From: an uncultured Clostridia bacterium
Lineage (GTDB): Bacteria; Bacillota; Clostridia; Peptostreptococcales; Anaerovoracaceae
DNA: 64,000 nt
Assembly: GCA_934278925.1 (NCBI GenBank)
Contig: CAKQWJ010000007.1
Location: 1 to 64,000 of the forward strand
Direction of reading: 5' to 3'
Part shown: positions 52,003 through 60,500 of the stretch, piece after piece
Layout of the letters: every line of letters starts with the position of its first letter
Numbering within the stretch: position 1 is the first letter of the stretch
The notes under the pieces: model-generated
Told to the model about the DNA's origin: nothing
Database searches by the model: none
What the model saw: the letters and a program-made list of their open reading frames with translations, nothing else
Made by a program: the position numbers and the translations under genes

Positions 52003-52992
52003 ATGGAGTTACGGGAAATAGGAACCGCCCTCGCGGAGATTCAGCGAGGGGGAAAAATATGCATTATCTCCGACCGAAACGTGGCTCCGCTATACATGGA
52101 TGTCTGCAGGGAAAGCCTGGAAAAAGCGGGCTATGATGTGCGGGAATACGTGCTTCCGCCGGGAGAAGCCTCGAAGAGCGGGACGAATTATCTCCGGATT
52201 CTGGAATATCTGGCAGAGGTGCCCTTCACCCGGAGCGACGGCATCGTGGCGCTGGGCGGCGGCATGATAGGCGATTTGGCCGGTTTCGCGGCGGCGACCT
52301 ACATGCGGGGAATTAACGTGTATCAGGTGCCCACCACCTTGCTGGCGGCAGTGGATTCTTCCGTCGGCGGGAAGACGGCCATCGACCTGCCCTCCGGTAA
52401 GAATCTGGCGGGAGCGTTTCATCAACCGAAATTGGTTTTGCAGGACAGCGAGCTGCTGAACACCCTGCCGCAGGACGTGTACCGGGAGGGGATGGCGGAA
52501 GTCATCAAATACGGAATGATTCACAATCGAAAGCTGTTCGAACAGCTGGGGAATCCGGCGGAGGTTCGGAATTCGTTAGGCGAGGTGATTGAAACCTGCG
52601 TGGCCATAAAAAAAGAATACGTGGAGGCGGACGAATTCGACCGGGGTCTCCGGCACAAGCTGAATTTCGGCCACACCCTGGGACACGCTATGGAACAGGC
52701 GGAGGGGTACCGGCTGAGCCACGGCGATGCGGTGGCCAAGGGCATGTACTGGATAACCCGAATCTCGGCAGAACAGGGCTGGTGCAGTGAAGAGACGTTG
52801 GGCGCGCTGGAACAGATGCTTCGGAAATACGATTTTGATCTGAGCCTGCCGGAGAACCGGGAGGAAATCTACCGGCTCCTCTGTTCCGACAAGAAACGCC
52901 AAGGGGATACCATCCGAATGGTGATTCCGGAAGAAATCGGAAGGTGTTCCATCCGGGAATTCCGCATCCGGGAGGTGAGAGATCTGCTATGA
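52003..52992 (+). CDS. aroB: 3-dehydroquinate synthase
   Basis: AroB cyclises DAHP to 3-dehydroquinate, the second shikimate step. The 329 residues are slightly short for the family (about 350-360). NAD-binding residues are in ALGGGMIGDLAGFAAATYMRG, with VPTTLLAAVDSSVGGKT and zinc ligands in the AEVIKYGMI and LNFGHTLGHAME motifs. Its end overlaps aroA by four bases (ATGA type). Confidence 0.95.
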   Translation: MELREIGTALAEIQRGGKICIISDRNVAPLYMDVCRESLEKAGYDVREYVLPPGEASKSGTNYLRILEYLAEVPFTRSDGIVALGGGMIGDLAGFAAATYMRGINVYQVPTTLLAAVDSSVGGKTAIDLPSGKNLAGAFHQPKLVLQDSELLNTLPQDVYREGMAEVIKYGMIHNRKLFEQLGNPAEVRNSLGEVIETCVAIKKEYVEADEFDRGLRHKLNFGHTLGHAMEQAEGYRLSHGDAVAKGMYWITRISAEQGWCSEETLGALEQMLRKYDFDLSLPENREEIYRLLCSDKKRQGDTIRMVIPEEIGRCSIREFRIREVRDLL

Positions 52993-54236
52993 AGAGAATC
53001 GAAATCCTGCCGTCCAAGTCGGCGGCGCATCGAATTCTGATTGCCGCCGCCCTCTGTGAGGAACCCTGCGACGTGATTCTTTCGGAACGCTCCCTGGATA
53101 TCGAAGCCACCGAAAACTGCCTGGCGGAAATCCGTCGGGTGCGAAAGGAAAAGACGACGTCGGGAGGAAATGGCGAAGCGGCAGAAGAAGCGCAGCTGCA
53201 CTGCGGCGAGAGCGGGTCCACCTTCCGATTCCTGATTCCGGTGGTGGCGGCGTTGGGCGTGGATGCGAAATTCTACCCCGAGGGACGGCTTTCCCGGCGG
53301 CCACTTTCGCCGTTGGTGGAGGAACTGGAAAAAAAGGGCGTGACCATTTCGCCTCCGGGTGCGAATCCGTTTCATGTAAAGGGACAGCTGCAATCGGGTG
53401 CATTTTGTATCCCGGGAAACGTGTCCTCTCAATACATCACCGGATTGATGATGGCGCTGCCGCTGCTGGCGGACGACAGCATCATTCGGGTGACGGGGGA
53501 ACGACAGTCCATGGGATATGTGAATCTGACCTTACAGATATTGCAAGAATTCGGAATTGAAATCATTACAGAACGGATGGGAGAAGAGCTGGTGTACCGG
53601 ATTCCGGGCAATCAGAAGTACCGAAGCCCGGGAACCTGCAAGGTGGAAGGGGATTGGTCCAATGCCGCCTTTTGGCTCACCGCCGGTGTGCTGGGGGAGG
53701 AGGCGGTGCATGTGATCGGCTTGAATCCGAATTCGGCCCAGGGAGACCGAAAAATAGTGGAACTGCTCCGACAGTTTGGCGCAAAATTAGAAGTTCAAGA
53801 GGATACAGTTACCGCTTATCCATCGAGAACCTCACTGCATGGAATCAACATCGACGCGTCCCAGATTCCGGACATGGTGCCGGCACTGGCACTGGCGGCG
53901 TCGGCAGCAAAGGGGACAACGGAGATTCGCCATGCGGAACGGCTTCGCCTAAAGGAGAGCGACCGACTGATGTCCATAACGGAAGTGCTGAACGCTTTGG
54001 GCGGCCGGGTGGAAGAGCGACCGGATGGATTGGTGATTACCGGAAGGGACATTCTTTCCGGCGGAAAGGCGGATGGATACAACGACCATCGAATCGTCAT
54101 GATGGCGGCCATCGCTTCCCTGATTACAACCGATAAAGTAATTCTGACCGGCGGCGCGGCGGTAAACAAATCCTATCCGACTTTTTTTACCGTATTGGAA
54201 GAGAACGAAATGGGGAATAACCTTGAGAGGAGATAG
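52989..54236 (+). CDS. aroA: 3-phosphoshikimate 1-carboxyvinyltransferase (EPSP synthase)
   Basis: AroA condenses shikimate 3-phosphate with phosphoenolpyruvate. Its 415 residues keep the substrate residues in LPSKSAAHRILIA, CGESGSTFRFLIP, GNVSSQYITGLMMA, IPDMVPALALAA, RLKESDRL and DHRIVMMAA. The start at 52989 overlaps aroB and has a GGTGAGAG site upstream. aroE, aroK and aroC are not in this cluster, so those steps are encoded elsewhere. Confidence 0.95.
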   Translation: MKRIEILPSKSAAHRILIAAALCEEPCDVILSERSLDIEATENCLAEIRRVRKEKTTSGGNGEAAEEAQLHCGESGSTFRFLIPVVAALGVDAKFYPEGRLSRRPLSPLVEELEKKGVTISPPGANPFHVKGQLQSGAFCIPGNVSSQYITGLMMALPLLADDSIIRVTGERQSMGYVNLTLQILQEFGIEIITERMGEELVYRIPGNQKYRSPGTCKVEGDWSNAAFWLTAGVLGEEAVHVIGLNPNSAQGDRKIVELLRQFGAKLEVQEDTVTAYPSRTSLHGINIDASQIPDMVPALALAASAAKGTTEIRHAERLRLKESDRLMSITEVLNALGGRVEERPDGLVITGRDILSGGKADGYNDHRIVMMAAIASLITTDKVILTGGAAVNKSYPTFFTVLEENEMGNNLERR

Positions 54237-54240
54237 AGAG

Positions 54241-55386
54241 ATGACTAATTTGGAAGAGTACAGAAAGAAAATCGACGAAATCGACCGCACCTTGATTGAG
54301 AAGGTGGATGAACGGATGCGCGTGGCGGAGGGCATTGCGAAATACAAGCAGGCCAACGACCTGGGAATTGTGGATCCGCTGCGGGAGCGGGCGCTGATGG
54401 AGAAGATTACCGAGGATTCGGCCAACGACATGGCGTATTACAACCGGATGCTGTTCAGTCTGCTGATGGAGATGAGCGCGGATCACCAGAGACAGGTGAC
54501 CCATACGGAGTCTCGGGTGGTAAAAGAAATTCGCCGGGCACTGAAGGACACGTCACCGATTTTCCCGGAGATGGCGGTAGTGGCGTGTCAGGGCGTGCAA
54601 GGCGCGTATTCACAGGATGCCTGCGAACGGTTCTTCAAGATGCCGAAAATCGTCTACACCAAGAACTTCAAAGGGGTTTTCGCAGCCATCGATGAGGGAC
54701 TGTGCCGGTACGGAGTGCTTCCGGTGGAGAACAGTACCGCCGGTTCGGTGAACCGGGTCTACGATCTGATGCGGACCTATGATTTTCACATTGTGAAGAG
54801 CATCAAAATCAAGATTGAACACAGCCTCCTGGTGAACAAGGGTGTGCAGAAGGCGGATATTAAGGAAATCATTTCTCAGGAGCAGGCCCTGTCTCAGTGC
54901 GATGAGTACCTGCGGAGAGAATTCCCGGAAGCGAAGATTACGGTGTGTGAAAATACGGCGGCGGCAGCGAAATACCTGTCGGAATCCGGCCGAAAGGATG
55001 CGGCGGCGCTGGGTGCGGAAATCAACGGAGCGTATTACTCCTTGGAAAGCTTGGAACGGGCGGTGCAGGACAGCGACAATAACTATACTCGTTTTATCTG
55101 CATCACGAAACCTCTGGAAATCTATCCGGGTGCGAACAAGACCAGTTTCATGTGCACTACGGACCACACGCCGGGGTCCCTGTACAAGGTGCTGTCCGCC
55201 ATCAATGCTTGCGGAATCAACATCACCAAGCTGGAATCCAGACCGATTCCGGGAAGCGACTTCGATTTCCGCTTCTATTTCGACTTTGAGGAATCCGTGT
55301 ACACGGAGCAGTTCATCCGGCTGATGAACCATTTGGAAGGGGTGTGCAAGGATTTCCGGTATTTGGGAAGTTACATCGAAGTGTAG
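54241..55386 (+). CDS. pheA: Bifunctional chorismate mutase/prephenate dehydratase
   Basis: PheA converts chorismate to prephenate and then phenylpyruvate on the way to phenylalanine. Its 381 residues have an AroQ-type chorismate mutase (1-85, LEEYRKKIDEIDRTLIEKV), a dehydratase domain (about 105-285, VACQGVQGAYSQDAC, NSTAGSVN, NYTRFICI) and a C-terminal ACT domain with LESRPIPG, the Phe-binding feedback site. Its position as the terminal gene of the operon fits control by a Phe leader peptide. Confidence 0.96.
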   Translation: MTNLEEYRKKIDEIDRTLIEKVDERMRVAEGIAKYKQANDLGIVDPLRERALMEKITEDSANDMAYYNRMLFSLLMEMSADHQRQVTHTESRVVKEIRRALKDTSPIFPEMAVVACQGVQGAYSQDACERFFKMPKIVYTKNFKGVFAAIDEGLCRYGVLPVENSTAGSVNRVYDLMRTYDFHIVKSIKIKIEHSLLVNKGVQKADIKEIISQEQALSQCDEYLRREFPEAKITVCENTAAAAKYLSESGRKDAAALGAEINGAYYSLESLERAVQDSDNNYTRFICITKPLEIYPGANKTSFMCTTDHTPGSLYKVLSAINACGINITKLESRPIPGSDFDFRFYFDFEESVYTEQFIRLMNHLEGVCKDFRYLGSYIEV

Positions 55387-55406
55387 AAATTGAAAAAGTT
55401 GATATA

Positions 55407-55435
55407 TAGACAAGGTAAGTCCGGTGCTTTATAAT
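55407..55435 (+). promoter_or_regulatory. Promoter for the methyltransferase gene
   Basis: TAGACA is followed by a 17-base spacer and TATAAT, 37 bases before the methyltransferase start. Confidence 0.6.
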
Positions 55436-55472
55436 ATCTACAGAACAAAAGAGTAAGGAAAGATATTAGAAT

Positions 55473-56789
55473 ATGAGTATTTTAGCGGATTTACAGAATG
55501 GGCTGGAACAGGGAAAGATGCTGGCGGGGGAGAAGGCGGAAGCCGTCTTCGACCGGGTGGCACAGCACAATCCCATCCCCGATGAAGAAAGCCGAAACGC
55601 CTTGGTTCTGGGGGATAATTTGGCCTATATGCAGGGTCTTTTGGAAAATGGATATGAGGGTCGGTTTCGCCTGATCTACATCGATCCTCCTTTTTTTACC
55701 AAAAGCAAATTCAACGCCACCATCGATCTGAAGGACCGAACCGGGAAGAATCACAAAATCAAGCATTTGGCGTACGACGATACCTTTGAGCGAAGCCTGG
55801 AATGCTACGTGGAGAATATGACTGCACGGCTGATTCTCATGCGGAAGCTGCTGGCGGAGGATGGGCTGATCTGGGTGCATCTGGATTGGCATTCCGCCCA
55901 CTACATGAAGCTGATCATGGATGAGGTGTTCGGGGCGAAGAATTTCCAGAACGAGATCATCTGGCAGTACAAATCCGGCGGCAGCGGGAAGCGGCATTTT
56001 TCCCGGAAGCACGACACCATTCTGGTGTACAGTAAGACCGCCTATTACCACCTGAACGTGCCGAAGGAAAAATCCTACAACCGAGGGCTGAAGCCGTACC
56101 GTTTCAAAGGCGTGAAGGAGTATAAGGATGAGTACGGATGGTACACCATGGTGAATATGAAGGATGTGTGGTCCATTGATATGGTGGGACGAACCTCAGC
56201 GGAGCGAAACGGGTATGCCACCCAGAAGCCGACGGAGCTTCTGCGACGGATTATCGAAGCTTCCACGGAAGAAGGGGACTACTGTGCGGATTTCTTCTGC
56301 GGCTCCGGAACCCTTCCGGAGACGGCAGAGGCGCTGAACCGTCACTGGGTAGGCTGCGACACGGAGCCGTTGGCAATCTCCACCACTCGAAAGAGACTGG
56401 AGGCTCGGGAGGGAACGTACGACTACTACCGCCAGCGCACCGGCAACAAATACGGGTGGTTCTCGGTAGAAGTGGAGGATTCTGTTCTTTTGGAAAACGG
56501 CAAAAACATGTATACGTGCAGGGTCAATCAGTTCCGGCCGGAAATCGATTACGGCCACATTCCGCTGAAGGATCGGGATTTGGCCATGAAAATCGGCATT
56601 GAAGCGCCGGAGCAATATATCGATCATGTGATGGTGGACCCGGATTACGACGGGACCTTCCGGGGGCGGCACCTTATCAGTGAAACTCCGAGTCAATTCC
56701 AATTCCAATCAAATGGGAATTATGCAATAATTCTAGTGGACGTGTTCGGAAAGGAATATTTCTATGATGGACGAAAAGAAAAACGATAA
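55473..56789 (+). CDS. Orphan DNA adenine methyltransferase (beta-class)
   Basis: This 438-residue protein has the catalytic motif IV DPPF at residues 71-74 and, further on, the SAM-binding motif FCGSGT at 275-280. That order defines the beta group of N6-adenine or N4-cytosine methyltransferases, as in type III Mod proteins. QKPTELLRRII lies between them. No restriction enzyme gene is adjacent, so it is probably an orphan methylase with an epigenetic or unknown role. The C-terminal 110 residues beyond the methylase core are unassigned. The next gene starts inside its end. Confidence 0.85.
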   Translation: MSILADLQNGLEQGKMLAGEKAEAVFDRVAQHNPIPDEESRNALVLGDNLAYMQGLLENGYEGRFRLIYIDPPFFTKSKFNATIDLKDRTGKNHKIKHLAYDDTFERSLECYVENMTARLILMRKLLAEDGLIWVHLDWHSAHYMKLIMDEVFGAKNFQNEIIWQYKSGGSGKRHFSRKHDTILVYSKTAYYHLNVPKEKSYNRGLKPYRFKGVKEYKDEYGWYTMVNMKDVWSIDMVGRTSAERNGYATQKPTELLRRIIEASTEEGDYCADFFCGSGTLPETAEALNRHWVGCDTEPLAISTTRKRLEAREGTYDYYRQRTGNKYGWFSVEVEDSVLLENGKNMYTCRVNQFRPEIDYGHIPLKDRDLAMKIGIEAPEQYIDHVMVDPDYDGTFRGRHLISETPSQFQFQSNGNYAIILVDVFGKEYFYDGRKEKR

Positions 56790-57663
56790 GGGAAAGAAGT
56801 TTTTGCGTTCTGCGATCGTGGTGGTATGTTCCGCTTTTGCCGGTTCTGCCGCTCAGATCTTCGTGATGATCCCCAACGGACTGACCTCCGGCGGGCTGCC
56901 GGGCATCGTGCGAATCATCACTCATTTTATGCCGTGGAATTATTCTCTGGTGTACTACTGCTTCGGCATGGCCGTGGTGGCATTGGTGTACTTCACCTTG
57001 GGATGGAAGGATGTGCAGAAAATCATCGCCCTGTCCATCGCCTATCCGGTCATCATGTACGGCATGGAGCAGGTAGATTTCTCCCTGCTGTCCCACAAGG
57101 ATCCGTTCCTGGCCTCCGTGCTGGTGGGCGTGCTGTACGGCACCGCTACCGGTATCGGTTACATCGACGGATTTTCTTCCGGCGGCACGGACTCCATCGC
57201 CCGGGTCATCAAATTTCGGCTGATGAAGCACGTTCCCATCGGGCGAATTATGCTTTTTCTGGACGGATCGGTCATCGTGATGTCTGCCTTCGTCTTCGAC
57301 CGGAACGTGGCCTTCTACGCGCTGGTTACTGTTTTTATCACCAGTAAAATAACGGAATCGATTCTTCTGGGTATTTCCGGGGTGCAGGTGTCCGTGGCGG
57401 TGATTACGAAGGAGCCGCAGCTGCTGGTGGATTTCGTGATGCACGAGATGCACCGCGGTGTGACCACCTATACCTCTACCGGAGAATATACGAAGACGGA
57501 ACGGCGGTCGGTGCAGATTATTTGTTCCCCGCGGGAGAGCTTACAGATTAAGAGCTTTCTGGCAGAGCACGATGAGCACGCTTTCGTTACGGTGACGAAG
57601 CTGAGCAGCGTCTGGGGCCTGGGAAAAGGTTTCTCCGATATCCACGAGGTGGACAATAACTAG
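56764..57663 (+). CDS. YitT family membrane protein (DUF161/DUF2179)
   Basis: This 299-residue protein has five to six hydrophobic helices in the first 200 residues (YCFGMAVVALVYFTLGW, DGFSSGGTDSIARVI) and a cytoplasmic DUF2179 domain at about 215-295 (GVTTYTSTGEYTKTERRSVQIIC in parts). The function of YitT proteins is unknown. Its start overlaps the methyltransferase gene by 26 bases in another frame. Confidence 0.9.
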   Translation: MMDEKKNDKGKKFLRSAIVVVCSAFAGSAAQIFVMIPNGLTSGGLPGIVRIITHFMPWNYSLVYYCFGMAVVALVYFTLGWKDVQKIIALSIAYPVIMYGMEQVDFSLLSHKDPFLASVLVGVLYGTATGIGYIDGFSSGGTDSIARVIKFRLMKHVPIGRIMLFLDGSVIVMSAFVFDRNVAFYALVTVFITSKITESILLGISGVQVSVAVITKEPQLLVDFVMHEMHRGVTTYTSTGEYTKTERRSVQIICSPRESLQIKSFLAEHDEHAFVTVTKLSSVWGLGKGFSDIHEVDNN

Positions 57664-57680
57664 AATAGCATGAAAAAAAG

Positions 57681-57717
57681 CGCATCCGTACGGGACTAAA
57701 ATGTACGGATGCGTTTT
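57681..57717. terminator. Bidirectional terminator between yitT-like and exonuclease-like genes
   Basis: CGCATCCGTAC and GTACGGATGCG form a perfect 11-base stem with an 11-base loop, with A-run before and T-run after. Confidence 0.85.
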
Positions 57718-58823
57718 ATAATGCCTTCGGCGGTGAGCTGGGCCAGCATGTTGAGGGCGGAGTAGGAAAGGTCATCCCCCTCTTTGAGGATCAGATAGCC
57801 GTTCACGTATTCGCTCATCTGTTCCAAAACCTCCCGATTAGTGTCCCGAAGCTCCAATCCGGAGACGTCCGCATACAGGGCGTTGTCGTAGGATTCCAGA
57901 GGCAGGGTAATTCGGAAGTCGGCGGTGCGGGCCCGGAATTCCCCTTGGAGGGGATTGTGGGCATCCGGAAAAATCGACGCGTTCAGGGGGAATGGCAGTT
58001 CCTCTTCCCGGTAATATACTCTGGTGTTTATGTTCGGATTCATCATCGTCATCTTCTCTGCGGAGCAATGCTGAAGGCCGGACAGCTGCAGCTTGCCGCC
58101 GGAAATCTTCGGCCGCAAGGAGAGTCCGGCATCCGGCAGGAGGGGAAAACCGTAGTTGGCCTGGGCTTGATGGAAATCCCCGTGAAGCAGGAGGGATTGC
58201 CCTTCGTCGGAAAACAGGCGCCGCAGAATTCGGTAGAGCTGCACCACGTCTTCCCGATTGTGGGTGAGGAGAACCTTCTCCAGCATGCCGCTGTGGCTTG
58301 TGACGTATTCGTAATAAAGGCGAACACTTTCCCGTCCGGAGATGGCATCGATTCGGTCGGTTCCGATGTGGAAAAATTTCTCCACGGATTTCTGGGAGAG
58401 GGAGGACAGCTGTCCCGGAAGTCCGGTGTTCCGCCGGATCCAGGAATACAGGTCCAAGTTGAACATCTTCAGGGTAAAAGGAAAATGAAGAGCCTCCAGT
58501 CGCCGATTCACAAAAGGGATATCGAAGGACGTACCGTTATAGGTAACCAGGAAGTCCACTTTCTGTTCCTTCAGAAAATCCAGAGTGGCCCGGAGAACTC
58601 GGTCCTCTTCATAGGGGTCTTCCGCCAGAAACTGAGTCACGGATATTTCATTTTCTCCTGACGGGACGAGCATTGCGGTCATGATGACGCGACTGGTATT
58701 CCGCCCGTTGGCGAAACCGGTGGTTTCGATATCGAAGATGCAGGGTTTGAGAGAACCGTAGTATCGCCGGTACATGGAACCGCTCAGTTCCGGCATCTTA
58801 TATTTTCTGCAAAATTTTTTCAA
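57696..58823 (-). CDS. Ribonuclease H-like / DEDD exonuclease-like protein (YprB type)
   Basis: The first 215 residues are a 3'-5' exonuclease fold with DEDD motifs: IFDIETTG (Exo I), VTYNGTSFDIPFV (Exo II) and LLTHNREDVVQL (Exo III). This is the RNase_H_2/YprB family, often fused or linked to DEAD-box helicases elsewhere. The C-terminal 160 residues are unassigned, with beta strands. It ends within the shared terminator. A promoter on the minus strand is likely in the 200-base gap upstream. Confidence 0.82.
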   Translation of the reverse strand: MKKFCRKYKMPELSGSMYRRYYGSLKPCIFDIETTGFANGRNTSRVIMTAMLVPSGENEISVTQFLAEDPYEEDRVLRATLDFLKEQKVDFLVTYNGTSFDIPFVNRRLEALHFPFTLKMFNLDLYSWIRRNTGLPGQLSSLSQKSVEKFFHIGTDRIDAISGRESVRLYYEYVTSHSGMLEKVLLTHNREDVVQLYRILRRLFSDEGQSLLLHGDFHQAQANYGFPLLPDAGLSLRPKISGGKLQLSGLQHCSAEKMTMMNPNINTRVYYREEELPFPLNASIFPDAHNPLQGEFRARTADFRITLPLESYDNALYADVSGLELRDTNREVLEQMSEYVNGYLILKEGDDLSYSALNMLAQLTAEGIIKRIRTF

Positions 58824-58949
58824 AATACCCCTTCCTTTCCGGTGGATGAAGTGCTATAATGTCAGAGTTGTTTTCTGCAGAGAATTATAACACATCTGCA
58901 GCGGGCGGATAGGTCAAAATTTTGAAAACAAAAAAGTTTGAAAAAGTTG

Positions 58950-58978
58950 TTGACAAGAGCCCGAGAGTTTGCTATTAT
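58950..58978 (+). promoter_or_regulatory. Promoter for the tRNA cluster
   Basis: A consensus TTGACA is followed by a 17-base spacer and TATTAT. The first tRNA starts 47 bases later. Confidence 0.85.
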
Positions 58979-59024
58979 AATATGGCGACGTGAGTGAGAA
59001 AGAAATTCACAAAGCAATGAAGAT

Positions 59025-59101
59025 GGCGGCGTAGCTTAGTTGGCTATAGCGTTCGGTTCATACCCGAAAGGTCAGTGGTTCGAGTCCACTCGCCGCCACC
59101 A
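59025..59101 (+). tRNA. tRNA-Met (anticodon CAT)
   Basis: The 77-base sequence has acceptor arms GGCGGCG and CGCCGCC, anticodon CAT in GGTTCATACC, TTCGAGTC T loop and CCA. The paired first base excludes an initiator tRNA; a lysidine-type tRNA-Ile(CAT) cannot be fully excluded by eye. Confidence 0.9.
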
Positions 59102-59108
59102 CTAATGT

Positions 59109-59184
59109 GGACGCTTAGCTCAGCTGGGAGAGCATCTGCCTTACAAGCAGAGGGTCATAGGTTCGAGCCCTATAGCGTCCACCA
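59109..59184 (+). tRNA. tRNA-Val (anticodon TAC)
   Basis: The 76-base sequence has acceptor arms GGACGCT and AGCGTCC, anticodon TAC in GCCTTACAAGC, T loop TTCGAGCC and encoded CCA. Confidence 0.95.
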
Positions 59185-59191
59185 CTTTTAT

Positions 59192-59268
59192 GGCCGGGTA
59201 GTTCAGTTGGTTAGAATGCCAGCCTGTCACGCTGGAGGTCGACGGTTCGAGCCCGTTCCCGGTCGCCA
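59192..59268 (+). tRNA. tRNA-Asp (anticodon GTC)
   Basis: The 77-base sequence has acceptor arms GGCCGGG and CCCGGTC (one G-T pair), anticodon GTC in GCCTGTCACGC, T loop TTCGAGCC and encoded CCA. Confidence 0.95.
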
Positions 59269-59274
59269 AAATAT

Positions 59275-59351
59275 GGTGGGTATCGTCAAGCGGTTAAGAC
59301 CCAGGGTTGTGGCTCCTGTATGCGTGGGTTCGAATCCCACTACCCACCCCA
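59275..59351 (+). tRNA. tRNA-His (anticodon GTG)
   Basis: The sequence has acceptor arms GTGGGTA and TACCCAC plus the extra 5' G that pairs with the discriminator C, as in tRNA-His. The anticodon is GTG in GGTTGTGGCTC, and CCA is encoded. Confidence 0.95.
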
Positions 59352-59385
59352 TATAGAGGCTATGAAAAAATTAATATTATGTTGT

Positions 59386-59460
59386 TGGGGTATAGCCAAG
59401 TGGTAAGGCAATGGATTCTGATTCCATCATGCGCAGGTTCGAATCCTGCTACCCTAGCCA
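59386..59460 (+). tRNA. tRNA-Gln (anticodon CTG)
   Basis: The 75-base sequence has acceptor arms TGGGGTA and TACCCTA, anticodon CTG in GGATTCTGATTCC and encoded CCA. The first U-A pair is typical of tRNA-Gln. Confidence 0.93.
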
Positions 59461-59464
59461 ATTC

Positions 59465-59538
59465 GGCGACATAGCCAAGTGGTAAGGCTCGGGTCTGCAA
59501 AACCCTCATCCCCAGTTCGAATCTGGGTGTCGCCTCCA
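59465..59538 (+). tRNA. tRNA-Cys (anticodon GCA)
   Basis: The 74-base sequence has acceptor arms GGCGACA and TGTCGCC, anticodon GCA in GGTCTGCAAAACC, the U discriminator base typical of tRNA-Cys, and encoded CCA. Confidence 0.94.
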
Positions 59539-59542
59539 CTAC

Positions 59543-59574
59543 AAAAGAAGCGAGAAATCGCTTCTTTTGTTTTT
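59543..59574 (+). terminator. Terminator of the tRNA cluster
   Basis: AAAAGAAGCGA and TCGCTTCTTTT flank a GAAA tetraloop and are followed by G and six T. Confidence 0.9.
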
Positions 59575-59664
59575 TGCATTTTTTTACAGAATCTATATGG
59601 AAATGCGAGAATAGAAATCGTAATATAATACGTATGGAAGTGAACAAAGAAAGGACGGAAGCGT

Positions 59665-60411
59665 ATGGAATCACCCGGACCAATTGCTTTTACCATTGGC
59701 ACGATGGAAATACGGTGGTATGGAATCCTGATTGCCGCCGGCGCCATGCTGGCCACATTTCTGGCGTACAGACGGGCGCCGAAGCGGGGGATACAACCGG
59801 ACGATGTGCTGGATCTGGTGCTGTGGACCCTTCCCATCGGAATCATCGGCGCACGAGTTTATTATGTGATATTTTCGTGGAATACCTTGTACCGATACAA
59901 TCCTATGGAGGCATTTAACATTCGTGAGGGGGGACTGGCGATTCACGGTGGTCTGATTTTTGGATTGGTGACCGCCTGGATGGTTTGTCAGAAAAAGAAC
60001 ATTCCGTTCCTCTCCATGGCGGATTTGATTCTTCCGGGTGTGGCTTTGGCGCAGTGCATCGGTCGCTGGGGAAATTTCTTCAACAGTGAGGCCTACGGCC
60101 GGCCCACCGACTTGCCTTGGGCGATTGTGGTGAACGGGCAGCACGTGCACCCTACGTTTTTGTACGAGTCTGTTTGGTGCGGACTTCTGTGCCTGTTCCT
60201 TCTCTATGTGGATAACCGACATCGGCGATTTTCCGGACAGATTATGTGCCTGTACGGAATCCTGTATTCGGCGGAACGTTTTTTTGTGGAATCCCTGCGG
60301 ACGGACAGCCTGATGATCGGACCTTTTCGGCAGGCCATGGTGCTCAGCGCATTTGTTTTTGTGGGAAGCGTCATTCTCTATATGTTCCTGAAGAGACGAG
60401 AAGAAAATTGA
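59665..60411 (+). CDS. lgt: Prolipoprotein diacylglyceryl transferase
   Basis: Lgt is the membrane enzyme that adds diacylglycerol to the lipobox Cys of prolipoproteins. Its 248 residues have about seven membrane helices and the Lgt signature GRWGNFFNSEAYG at about 134-146. REGGLAIHGGLIFG and the C-terminal ERFFVESLRTDS are also typical. GAAAGGACG precedes the start. No lsp is in the window. Confidence 0.96.
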   Translation: MESPGPIAFTIGTMEIRWYGILIAAGAMLATFLAYRRAPKRGIQPDDVLDLVLWTLPIGIIGARVYYVIFSWNTLYRYNPMEAFNIREGGLAIHGGLIFGLVTAWMVCQKKNIPFLSMADLILPGVALAQCIGRWGNFFNSEAYGRPTDLPWAIVVNGQHVHPTFLYESVWCGLLCLFLLYVDNRHRRFSGQIMCLYGILYSAERFFVESLRTDSLMIGPFRQAMVLSAFVFVGSVILYMFLKRREEN

Positions 60412-60500
60412 AATTAAGTCCGTATGATGTTACAATAAGTAGTTGCCGGGAGGAGAAGTGATTCCGGGAATACATGCGAATAAAGATTTTGAGGTGAAAT

